The position numbers and the translations under genes are program-made. Below, piece by piece: positions 1-6,002 of a stretch of 6,002 nucleotides of DNA; within the stretch, counting starts at the first letter, position 1, and each line of letters starts with the position of its first letter. The notes below the pieces were generated by a model. That model did no database searches, had not been told where the DNA came from, and was given only the letters and a program-made list of their open reading frames with translations. This DNA comes from Mycoplasmataceae bacterium (GTDB lineage Bacteria > Bacillota_I > Bacilli_A > Mycoplasmatales > Mycoplasmoidaceae), in contig JAISKE010000016.1 of the NCBI GenBank assembly GCA_031261045.1, positions 1-6,002 of the forward strand, given 5' to 3'.

Positions 1-408
1 AAATTAAAATTCAAATCGCTTGCTGACTTGCTCGCGATCTTTACTAACCAACACAATATGCAACCTGGCATGCGTAACAAAAATAAATGTTTCGCGTGGT
101 TCTTGCTAATCTATTTTGGTTCGATTAACCTCGATTACGTAAACGAAGGCATAACCGCCGAGGATTTCGTCAGGACGTGGGCGATTAAGTTCGAGGACTT
201 GTGGGCAACCCTCATGAGAAATAAATGAAATGGTGGGGCTTCTGGCAGCGCTGGACGTCGTCGCTTCGGTGGCGGTGGTGCAAACTACCAAACACGCCAA
301 GAATTCGAAGAAGACATTCACATTATTAAATGGGACGTCAATAACCCCAAGTTTAATATTGATACTGTCGAGCCGAAAAGTCCCGTGCAACCCTCTCGTT
401 TACGATAA
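1..408 (+). CDS. Unidentified protein, 3' part only (5' end outside window)
   Basis: The frame is open from base 1 to a TAA at 406-408, giving 135 residues if the UGA at 226-228 is read as Trp. I do not recognise the family. The first 75 residues look globular and mostly helical, with several aromatic and Trp-containing stretches (e.g. NKCFAWFLLIYFGSINLDYV). Just after the UGA-encoded Trp comes a glycine/arginine-rich low-complexity linker (GGASGSAGRRRFGGGG), then an acidic and Pro-containing tail ending in PVQPSRLR. Such tails are common in nucleic-acid-binding proteins, but that is only a hint. By hand count the segment is about 45% GC, clearly richer than pheT, and it uses codons such as GCG, CTC and TCG. 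Four of its five Trp codons are UGG, while the core genes use UGA. This suggests a different history, perhaps transfer. Translation stopping at 228 in a standard-code donor is possible. Confidence 0.6.
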
Positions 409-429
409 ATAATTTGCTCCCAATATTTA

Positions 430-438
430 TGCTATAAC
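430..438 (+). promoter_or_regulatory. Extended -10 promoter for the small GTG gene
   Basis: The sequence TGcTATAAC at 430-438 fits an extended -10 element (TGn followed by a TATAAT-like hexamer at 433-438). No convincing -35 hexamer lies at 16-18 bases upstream, which is usual for extended -10 promoters. Transcription would begin near 445, only about 8 bases before the GTG at 453. Confidence 0.45.
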
Positions 439-452
439 TATTATGCCTATAA

Positions 453-623
453 GTGAGCCAGACCACTAAGAATTCTACCGAGACAAAAGTAAAACAAAAA
501 ACTTTGCGAGAGCTAATACTTGAAATCCAAGTGACACTTAACGATCATAGTAAAAGACTTGAATCATTAGATAAAAGAGTTTTAAATCTAGAACAACACC
601 TTAAACCATTACCGCCAGAATAA
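453..623 (+). CDS. Small coiled-coil-like hypothetical protein (56 aa)
   Basis: A GTG at 453 opens a 56-residue frame ending at TAA 621-623, immediately before a strong terminator. The in-frame stop at 450-452 rules out an earlier start. The N-terminal third is Thr/Lys/Gln-rich and polar (SQTTKNSTETKVKQK). From about residue 18 to 49 the sequence has regular heptad-like Leu/Ile spacing (LRELILEIQVTLNDHSKRL, then LDKRVLNLEQHL), which predicts one long amphipathic helix or coiled coil, and it ends in a proline-rich PLPPE. There is no signal peptide or membrane segment, so a cytosolic protein that oligomerises or binds a partner is likely. No Shine-Dalgarno sequence precedes the GTG, and the predicted transcript start is about 8 bases upstream, so translation may be nearly leaderless. 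I do not recognise the family and infer no function. The terminator directly after the stop supports a real transcription unit. Confidence 0.62.
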   Translation: MSQTTKNSTETKVKQKTLRELILEIQVTLNDHSKRLESLDKRVLNLEQHLKPLPPE

Positions 624-630
624 TACTAAG

Positions 631-668
631 CACACCCATCATTAATTTTGATGGGTGTGTTTTCGTTT
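631..668 (+). terminator. Rho-independent terminator after the small gene
   Basis: CACACCCATC (631-640) and GATGGGTGTG (650-659) form a perfect 10-bp stem around a 9-base AT-rich loop. It is followed by a T-rich tract (TTTTCGTTT from 660). It lies 7 bases after the stop of the small gene and separates it from upp. Its 3' arm also contains the likely -35 box of the upp promoter. Confidence 0.88.
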
Positions 669-675
669 ATATAAT
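648..675 (+). promoter_or_regulatory. Promoter of upp, overlapping the upstream terminator
   Basis: A perfect -10 hexamer TATAAT lies at 670-675. A good -35 hexamer, TTGATG, lies at 648-653, with a 16-base spacer. The -35 sits in the loop and 3' arm of the preceding terminator hairpin. The start of transcription would be near 682, so the mRNA would begin at, or just inside, the Shine-Dalgarno sequence AAAGGA (681-686). Confidence 0.65.
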
Positions 676-691
676 AAATTAAAGGAAACTT

Positions 692-1312
692 ATGCTACAT
701 GTATTAAATCACCCATTAATCAAAATCTGTCTTTCTAAAATGCGAAACAAGAATACTGATTCGCGAGACTTTCGTGCTCGTTTAAAAGAACTATCCATGT
801 TAATGTGCTACGAAGTAGCCAAAGATTATCCGGTAGTGGATATTAAAGTACAAACTCCAGTTGGCGTTGCGGTTGGGCATAAGCTTAAAACGGATGTTGT
901 CTTAGTCGCTATTTTACGTGCTGGGTTGGGAATGATTGACGGGTTTACCACTATTATTCCTTCCGCCGCAACAGGTTTTGTGGGATTGTACCGTGATGAA
1001 AAAACATTGAAACCAGTAGAATATTACACCAAGATGCCTGACAGTATTAAAAATAGCAATGTAATTATCCTCGATCCGATGTTAGCAACTGGTCATTCAG
1101 CTGAAGATGCAGTAACAATTATTAAAACATACAAACCTAAATCCATTAAGTTTGCCTGTGTGGTTTCGGCACCTGAGGGCATTAAAGTTGTACAAAAAGC
1201 TCACCCCAAACTAGACATTTACACTTGTGTCATAGACAAAAAATTGAATAGTCAAGGCTACATTGTACCTGGCTTAGGCGATGCAGGAGATCGCATTTTT
1301 AAAACAAAATAA
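692..1312 (+). CDS. upp: Uracil phosphoribosyltransferase
   Basis: This enzyme makes UMP from uracil and PRPP, the pyrimidine salvage step that Mollicutes rely on when they lack de novo synthesis; it is cytosolic. The 206-residue length matches the family (about 208). Visible motifs are RAGLGMIDG (76-84), the PRPP-binding loop VIILDPMLATGHSA (124-137) with its Asp-Pro and Ala-Thr-Gly core, and the uracil-binding C-terminal signature YIVPGLGDAGDR (190-201). The loop has His where many family members have a second Gly (ATGGS to ATGHS), a tolerable change at a variable position. The ATG at 692 is preceded by AAAGGA at a normal spacing, and its N-terminus (LNHPLIKICLSKMRNKNTDS) aligns with the family start. 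Its own promoter lies just upstream. The next gene begins one base after the stop, so the two are probably co-transcribed and translationally coupled. Confidence 0.96.
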   Translation: MLHVLNHPLIKICLSKMRNKNTDSRDFRARLKELSMLMCYEVAKDYPVVDIKVQTPVGVAVGHKLKTDVVLVAILRAGLGMIDGFTTIIPSAATGFVGLYRDEKTLKPVEYYTKMPDSIKNSNVIILDPMLATGHSAEDAVTIIKTYKPKSIKFACVVSAPEGIKVVQKAHPKLDIYTCVIDKKLNSQGYIVPGLGDAGDRIFKTK

Positions 1313-1313
1313 T

Positions 1314-2162
1314 ATGAAAACTCAAATAAAATTAATTTTCCCAATTGTTACAGGCGCATTAGTTGCCTTCCCTTTCATGAGCGCTTGCTCATCCCATGCT
1401 TACAAAATACATAAAATTGTTCGAGTAGCCGGATGCCAAGGCGTTGCTTCTACCAAAAATTACTATTACAACAGCAACAATGACACGATACATAGATACA
1501 ATTTAAATTGAGAGCATAATAGTGAAATTGATAATATTTACCAATATTTTCAGGACCCTCAAGCGAACCATCACATAGGGGACCTTGAAGTTTATAATGG
1601 AAAAATTTATGCCGTTGGTGAGAATTTTGATGGTACAAAAGGTACAAATATAAAAATGGGGATATTTAATGCCAATACTTTGGTCTTTGAAACAACAGAG
1701 GATCTTTACCCTGATGAACACGGCCTATGCGAAATTTCTGGTGTAACCGTCGTCCCTAAAACCAATTCTATCTGGGTTAGCTCATGATATGATGGCCCAG
1801 ATAGTGATAGTGGACATTATTTATATGAATATTCATTAAGTGATTATTCTTTTAAACGAAAAGTCGAAACTAAGCCTTATGCTAAGAGAATCCAAGGAAT
1901 TAAATATTATGATGGTTATATTTGAGCTACTTGTGATGACGGGAGTAATAAAAAAGACGACGGGGATACCGTTGATCATCTATATCGTATTGACGTATCA
2001 AATCAAACAAGTCAATCTGCTCCAGCTAAATTAGTTCATACTTTTGAAGAATTACCACATACTAACGAATTAGAAGGTATAACTTTCGATTACAACACTA
2101 AAGAAATGATGGTTATGCAAAACATTAGTGGTGGTATGGTATATATTTATAACAAGTTCTAA
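1314..2162 (+). CDS. Predicted surface lipoprotein with beta-propeller-like repeats
   Basis: The frame of 282 residues is continuous only with UGA read as Trp (W66, W158, W204), ending at TAA 2160-2162. The N-terminus is a lipoprotein signal: Lys at 2 and 6, a hydrophobic core at about 7-22, then MSAC with the lipidated Cys at 25, followed by SS. The mature protein would be tethered to the outer face of the membrane. Five repeats follow, each opening with a Gly-hydrophobic turn and a Tyr/Trp-containing strand: CQGVAS (41), GDLEVYNGKIYAV (89), SGVTVVPKTNSIWV (142), QGIKYYDGYIWAT (194) and EGITFDYNTKEMMV (254). Several end in a strand such as HLYRIDV or MVYIYN. This is the pattern of beta-propeller blades; the last repeat recalls phytase-like or SdiA-regulated-like propellers. 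Ligand binding or an enzyme activity are both possible; I infer neither. There is no clear Shine-Dalgarno. The one-base gap from upp suggests translational coupling. Confidence 0.8.
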
Positions 2163-2170
2163 TTTTATTC

Positions 2171-2176
2171 TATAAT
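2171..2176 (+). promoter_or_regulatory. Likely -10 box of the rpsD promoter
   Basis: A perfect TATAAT lies at 2171-2176, just after the lipoprotein stop. Only a weak -35 candidate (TTATAA at 2147-2152, 18-base spacer) is visible, inside the lipoprotein gene. Transcription would start near 2183 and give a leader of about 145 bases. No terminator separates the lipoprotein gene from rpsD, so read-through from the upp unit is also possible. Confidence 0.5.
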
Positions 2177-2195
2177 AGTCGAGCACATCAGCAAA

Positions 2196-2321
2196 TTGGT
2201 ATTGAATCATCGATATCTGGTAACGATGTTTTAGAAGTAAGCTCGCTGAAAAGCCGAAACTATTAGTACCAGATAGTGAACCAAGAACCAAAAATACTTT
2301 TGTGTTCAAACACAAAAGGAG
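2196..2321 (+). promoter_or_regulatory. Structured rpsD leader, candidate S4 autoregulatory RNA
   Basis: The 166 bases between the lipoprotein stop and the rpsD start hold no gene but have clear RNA structure. TATCTGGTA (2214-2222) is perfectly complementary to TACCAGATA (2267-2275), closing a 44-base loop. An outer helix TTGGT (2196-2200) can pair with ACCAA at 2280-2284, or at 2287-2291, because GAACCAA is tandemly duplicated (2278-2291). A local alternative pairs CATCG (2208-2212) with CGATG (2224-2228) and would compete with the long helix. Next to the gene, CTTTTGTGTT (2297-2306) and AACACAAAAG (2309-2318) form a perfect inverted repeat that overlaps the Shine-Dalgarno. Autogenous control of rpsD through a leader RNA is established in Bacillus subtilis; that this leader does the same is my inference. 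Confidence 0.6.
2314..2321 (+). promoter_or_regulatory. Shine-Dalgarno of rpsD, partly inside a hairpin
   Basis: AAAAGGAG lies 7 bases before the ATG at 2329 and fixes that start. Its first five bases (AAAAG) are paired in the hairpin at 2297-2318, so access to the ribosome would depend on this hairpin opening. Confidence 0.85.
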
Positions 2322-2328
2322 ACAATTA

Positions 2329-2934
2329 ATGTCAAGATATACTGGAAGCGTCAATCGAAAATCTCGTAGATTAGGTTTTTCGATTCTCGAAAATAACAAA
2401 GAATTTTCCAAAGGAAAGAAAAGAACTTATGCCCCTGGTCAACACGGCCAAGCTAATAAGAAGTTAAGCGGCTATGGCGAACAATTACAAGAAAAGCAAA
2501 AACTTGCTTTCATGTATGGTTTAAATGATCGTCAATTTAGACGTTTATTTACCATGGCGAAGAAAATGAAGGGTTCCAATGCTTTAAACTTATTAATCAT
2601 TTTGGAATCTCGTTTAGACAACTTAGTTTACCGAATGGGTTTTGCACCAACAAGACGTGCATCTCGTCAATTAGTAACTCACGGTCATATTCTAGTTGAT
2701 GGTAAGAAACTAGATATTGCTAGTGCCATCATCCCATTGAAATCAAAGATTTCCGTTAAAGAGAAATCACATAAATTATTTGCTCGTGATGAAAAGGCAG
2801 TTACTTTAGGCTTCGTTAAAGTTGATCCAACTACTTTTACTGGCGAATACACTCGTTACCCTGAAAGAAACGAATTAAACCAAGATATCAACGAAACATA
2901 CGTCGTTGAATGATTCAACCGTTTGGTTAAATAG
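2329..2934 (+). CDS. rpsD: 30S ribosomal protein S4
   Basis: S4 is a primary 16S rRNA-binding protein that nucleates assembly of the small subunit body. The 201-residue length matches bacterial S4. The N-terminus is typical: MSRYTGSVNRKSRRLG, then KRTYAPGQHG (31-40), and it lacks the zinc-binding cysteines found in some S4 proteins (no Cys at all). The S4 RNA-binding domain spans about 93-155, with ESRLDNLVYRMGFAPTRRAS and RQLVTHGHILVDGKK. The C-terminus YVVEWFNRLVK needs the UGA at 2911-2913 as Trp195; family members usually have an aromatic residue in this VEF/VEW position. Without that reading, seven residues would be lost. The ATG at 2329 is chosen over an in-frame ATG at 2302 because it has a Shine-Dalgarno and gives the family N-terminus. 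The gene has its own leader and terminator, so it appears to be monocistronic, possibly with read-through from upstream. Confidence 0.97.
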
Positions 2935-2950
2935 TTTAAGAACTACGATT

Positions 2951-2983
2951 AAAGGACACACCTACGGTGTGTCTTTTGTTTTC
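2951..2983 (+). terminator. Rho-independent terminator after rpsD
   Basis: GACACACC (2955-2962) and GGTGTGTC (2966-2973) form a perfect 8-bp stem with a 3-base loop. It is extended by A-T pairs on the outside (AAA 2951-2953 with TTT 2975-2977) and followed by TTTTGTTTT. It lies 16 bases after the rpsD stop and ends that transcript before pheS. Confidence 0.9.
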
Positions 2984-3007
2984 TATATTAATAATTATTA
3001 TGTAAGT

Positions 3008-3013
3008 TATAAT
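3008..3013 (+). promoter_or_regulatory. -10 box of the pheST promoter
   Basis: A perfect TATAAT at 3008-3013 ends only nine bases before the pheS ATG. A start of transcription at the usual distance (about 3019-3021) leaves a leader of 2-4 bases. No good -35 hexamer is visible in the AT-rich stretch upstream. No Shine-Dalgarno could fit, so pheS would be translated from an essentially leaderless mRNA. Confidence 0.6.
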
Positions 3014-3022
3014 TAGTAAAAT

Positions 3023-4045
3023 ATGAAAGCAATAGACACTAAAGAGTTATTGGGTAATTTAGAACATACTCTTAAAGATAGTTTAAATGAAACCCAAATC
3101 ATTGAAGCTAAGAACGCTTTTACTAACAAATATTTATCGCCCATCTATGGTGAATTAAAACTAGCATCCATTGATGAAAAGAAAGAAATTGGCAACTTTG
3201 CCAATATTTTTAAAAATCAAATTAACGATTTAACTGATCGTTATTTAAATAAGATTAAATTGGAAAAAGAAAATAGCCAACACAAATTAAATTACGATAT
3301 TAACATTGATAATGTGAAGTTAGTAAAAGGTGGTTTAACTCCGTTAACTTTAATTACTAACGAAGTGATTGAATTTTTTAAATATCTAAATTTTGAAATT
3401 GTTTCAGGTGACGAAATAGTTTCTACTAAATATAACTTCGATCATTTAAATATTGGACCAAACCATCCAGCTCGTGGGCTTCAAGATTCTTTTTTCATCA
3501 ACCAATTAACTATGTTACGAACACATTGTACTTCGGTAACTGCTGAAATGTTGGACGGTAATAAATCTAAAGACATTCGTTTAGTCACTTATGGTAATGT
3601 TTACCGTAATGATGAAGATGATGCCACCCATAGCCACCAGTTTAATCAAGTAGATTTAGTTTGAGTGCGAGATGGTTTAAACATTCGTAATCTAAAATGA
3701 TTAGTTAGTTCTTTAATCAAACATTTGTTTGGCGAAGAAGTTCAATCGCGATTCCGCTTATCTTATTTCCCTTTCACCGAACCATCATTTGAAGTAGACA
3801 TGACTTGTACTAATTGTCACGGTAAAGGTTGCTCAATGTGTAAGTTTACTGGCTGAATTGAAGTGCTTGGCGCTGGTATGTTACATCAGAACGTTTTAAA
3901 AGACGCCAAGATCGACATCCCTACTGGTATTGCTGCCGGGATTGGTTTAGATCGTCTAGCTATGCTAAAATACGGTATGACGGATATTCGAGACTTGTAT
4001 TCTAATGACTTCCGTATCTTAGATCAATTTAAGAAGGAGGCTTAA
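3023..4045 (+). CDS. pheS: Phenylalanine--tRNA ligase alpha subunit
   Basis: PheS carries the class II catalytic core that activates Phe with ATP and charges tRNA(Phe); the enzyme is an alpha2beta2 tetramer with PheT. The frame is 340 residues, normal for the family, with three UGA codons as Trp (W214, W226, W278). Residues 1-90 form the expected N-terminal helical arm. Catalytic motifs follow: [14 protein letters not shown] (145-158), motif 2 [19 protein letters not shown] (193-211) with Arg195, [12 protein letters not shown] (251-262), the Cys-rich [19 protein letters not shown] stretch (262-280), and motif 3 [13 protein letters not shown] (306-318) with Arg311. The UGA-encoded W278 sits in the family's TGWIE motif, direct support for code 4. 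The start has no Shine-Dalgarno and is close to the predicted transcript start. The pheT Shine-Dalgarno lies inside the last codons, and the gap to pheT is two bases. Confidence 0.97.
4034..4040 (+). promoter_or_regulatory. Strong Shine-Dalgarno of pheT inside the end of pheS
   Basis: AAGGAGG, a full-length match to the anti-Shine-Dalgarno, lies 7 bases before the pheT ATG and is encoded within the last pheS codons. It contrasts with pheS, which has none, and would let ribosomes initiate on pheT as they finish pheS. Confidence 0.9.
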
Positions 4046-4047
4046 TC

Positions 4048-6002
4048 ATGTTAGTTTCTAAACAATTATTAAGTAAATTCCTTCCTAAGATCCACGCTAC
4101 AGATAATAAAGATATCGTTAATGCTTGCAGTGCTATCGGCGTTGAAGTTGAACAAATTCTCACCCACCCGATAACTAATAACCTAGTAATTGGACAAATC
4201 ATCGAAGTAACTGATCACCCAAACGCTGATAAGTTACATGTATGTAAAGTTAAAATTAACGATAAAGATATTAATACCATCGTTTGTGGCGCCAACAACG
4301 TTGCTACCGGTAAGAAAGTCATTGTCGCTTTACAAAATGCTAAATTGCATGATGGTAGAATAATTGAATATAAGGAACTTCGTAGTGTGTCATCACAAGG
4401 CATGATATGTGCTTATAGTGAATTAACACCTCACGCTTCTTTTGAGTCTGACGAAGATAAAGACGGTATCATCCTATTGGATGACGCTGTTGTTGGTGAT
4501 AAGGACGTTGGTAAATATATCGGATTAAATGATACTCTATTTGAATTAACGTTACCTTCTAATCGTAACGATTTAAATGGTGTGCTATTCTTGTGTCAAG
4601 AACTTTCTGGTTTCTTTAAATGAGATTTTCAATTACCTAGTGCTGAAGAAATTAATCCTACGTTTAATGAAGAATTTCGTATTGAATATGACACGCATTC
4701 ATGTAATGGTTTTGCTGTTGTAAAAATCAAAGATGTAAAACACCATCATTCTAATTGATTAACTAAAGGCCTATTAATGAACAATGGTGTGAAGCCTATA
4801 AATGATACCATCGATCGTTTAGCCTACATTACTTTATTAACTAATGTTCCAACCGCCACTTATGATTCTGCCAAGATTACAAACGATTTTGAAATAGCTA
4901 AAGCTAATAGTTCTGATTCATTCGTTGGTTTCGATGGTAATAAATATAGCTTGTCAATTAACGATGTGATAGTTAAATCAAACGGTAATATTATAAGTCT
5001 CGCTGGCATCATTGGGAATCATGAATTTGGCATGGCAGACGCCACTAAAGACATTGTCGTGGAGTTAGCTAATTTTAATAGTGTTAATATTCGCAACACA
5101 TCGTTAAGATTAAATTTAACTACCGATGCTGCTCGAAGGTTTAGTAAGCCAATAAGCAACTATGCCATTGAACTAGCAATCTCTTTTATCTATAAGCAAT
5201 TTACTGGTTATCAAATAAGCGCCCCAATTCCAAAACTGCCGAAGGCACCTCTAGTTAAAGTTAATGTAGATTTGAACTACGTGCAACAAATATTAGGCAC
5301 TGCTTTAACTGCAGAATCTATCAAAGAGAACTTGACTGCTTATGGTTTCATTTTTGAAGGTGGCACTTGTTTTGTACCGTTATACCGACAAGATATTTCT
5401 ACTTCTCAAGACATTAGTGAAGAAGTTATTAAGTTTCTTAATATTAATGAATTGCCAGAAGAACCAATTAAATACGAATTAGGTAAAATGAACCCCAATC
5501 ATGAATATCAATTAATTACTAAAATTAAATCCGTCCTAAACAGTAACTATATTAATGAAGTAAAAACTTATAACCTTGTTAATGAACAAAAATTATCTTC
5601 ATTTAATTTGTATAAATATACCAAGTTCAATAAAATTGAAAATTCACATAATTCAGAGCGTGCATATTTAAGAACAAATTTAATTAATGAGTTGTTAAAG
5701 ATTTATGAATATAACAATTCGTACAAGACACCACTACAACCTATCTTTGAAATTCAAAAAATTTATAATAACGACAATGAGCTTAATTTAACTTTATTAT
5801 CTTTAGATACAATTTACTTAGATTACATCTCTAAATCCAAATTAACTGTCAATATTAATTTTCTAAAAGCGATTGCCAATGCTATTGGTGATCTATTCGG
5901 CATACAACTAGAATATTTGCATACTACTGAAACTGGGATTTTTTATAAAAATGAAGAATTAGCTATTCGCTATGGCGGGCGGTTAATTGGTTACATTGGT
6001 TT
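4048..6002 (+). CDS. pheT: Phenylalanine--tRNA ligase beta subunit (3' end beyond window)
   Basis: PheT is the structural, tRNA-binding and editing subunit of phenylalanyl-tRNA synthetase. The window holds the first 651 residues of a protein usually near 800; the C-terminal anticodon-binding domain is missing because the window ends. UGA encodes W192 and W237. Domains in order: the B1 start; the EMAPII-like OB-fold tRNA-binding domain (about 45-125, VIGQIIEVTDHPNADKLHVC, then SVSSQGMICAYSEL); LFELTLPSNRNDLNGVL (164-180); the B3/B4 editing domain (about 200-390, NGVKPINDTIDRLAYI, LAGIIGNHEFG, LNLTTDAARRF); B5 (about 400-480); and the start of the catalytic-like B6/B7 module (INEVKTYNLVNEQKL, RAYLRTNLINELLK). 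The editing domain keeps the VVE glutamate and TTDA but has lost the His of the usual P-x-H-A-F-D motif, here PTATYD. The gene is coupled to pheS. Confidence 0.97.

Noticed and set aside
106..390. 94-codon open frame on the minus strand
   Set aside because: It lies opposite the first + strand gene, has no ribosome site, and its protein has no recognisable pattern; it is open because of the GC-rich codons on the other strand.
230..412. 60-codon + strand frame overlapping the end of the first gene
   Set aside because: It is an out-of-frame shadow; reading UGA as Trp keeps the first frame open through this stretch.
1281..1313. Upstream in-frame ATG for the lipoprotein gene
   Set aside because: It would overlap upp and add MQEIAFLKQNN before the lipoprotein signal; the ATG at 1314 gives a normal signal peptide.
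1840..2034. 64-codon + strand frame within the lipoprotein gene
   Set aside because: It is out of frame with the lipoprotein, which itself runs through this region with the propeller-like repeats.
2297..2318. Hairpin before rpsD as a transcription terminator
   Set aside because: No T run follows it; it is followed by GGAG and the rpsD start, so hiding the ribosome site is the better reading.
2302..2328. Earlier in-frame ATG for rpsD
   Set aside because: It lies in the hairpin, upstream of the Shine-Dalgarno, and would add residues (MFKHKRRQL) not found in S4.
2070..2411. 113-codon minus strand frame across the rpsD leader
   Set aside because: It spans the end of one + strand gene and the start of another and crosses the leader; no ribosome site or family resemblance.
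3662..3862. pheS as a pseudogene broken by stop codons
   Set aside because: All interruptions are UGA, the frame never shifts, and conserved PheS motifs continue across them; it is intact under code 4.
4215..4403. 62-codon minus strand frame within pheT
   Set aside because: It is the antisense shadow of the strongly conserved tRNA-binding domain of PheT.

Overview
The window comes from a wall-less bacterium of the class Mollicutes (Mycoplasma-like) that reads UGA as tryptophan (genetic code 4). The proof is internal: UGA falls in frame ten times inside genes that are otherwise continuous. It occurs once in the first open frame, three times in the lipoprotein gene, once in rpsD, three times in pheS and twice in pheT. 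At conserved sites the decoded residue is a sensible Trp. Most of the window is AT-rich. I cannot name the species from sequence alone.

All genes lie on the + strand. (1) 1-408 is the 3' end of an unidentified gene with unusually high GC and a different Trp codon preference. (2) 453-623 is a small GTG-started gene for a 56-residue, probably coiled-coil protein. It ends at a strong terminator (631-668). (3) 692-1312 is upp (uracil phosphoribosyltransferase). It is followed after one base by 1314-2162, a probable surface lipoprotein with five beta-propeller-like repeats. (4) 2163-2328 is a structured leader, and 2329-2934 is rpsD (ribosomal protein S4). The leader has a long-range helix and a perfect hairpin that hides part of the Shine-Dalgarno sequence, which fits autogenous control by S4. 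A terminator follows at 2951-2983. (5) 3023-4045 is pheS and 4048-6002 is pheT (cut by the window end). Together they encode the two subunits of phenylalanyl-tRNA synthetase.

The functions are nucleobase salvage (upp), ribosome assembly (rpsD) and tRNA charging (pheST), plus one surface protein translationally linked to upp. Transcript starts look very compact: predicted 5' leaders are only a few bases for the small gene, upp and pheS, but about 145 bases for rpsD. No tRNA, rRNA, CRISPR array or insertion sequence was seen. The best items for a second look are the rpsD leader, the eroded editing site of PheT, the propeller lipoprotein coupled to upp, and the compositionally foreign first gene.
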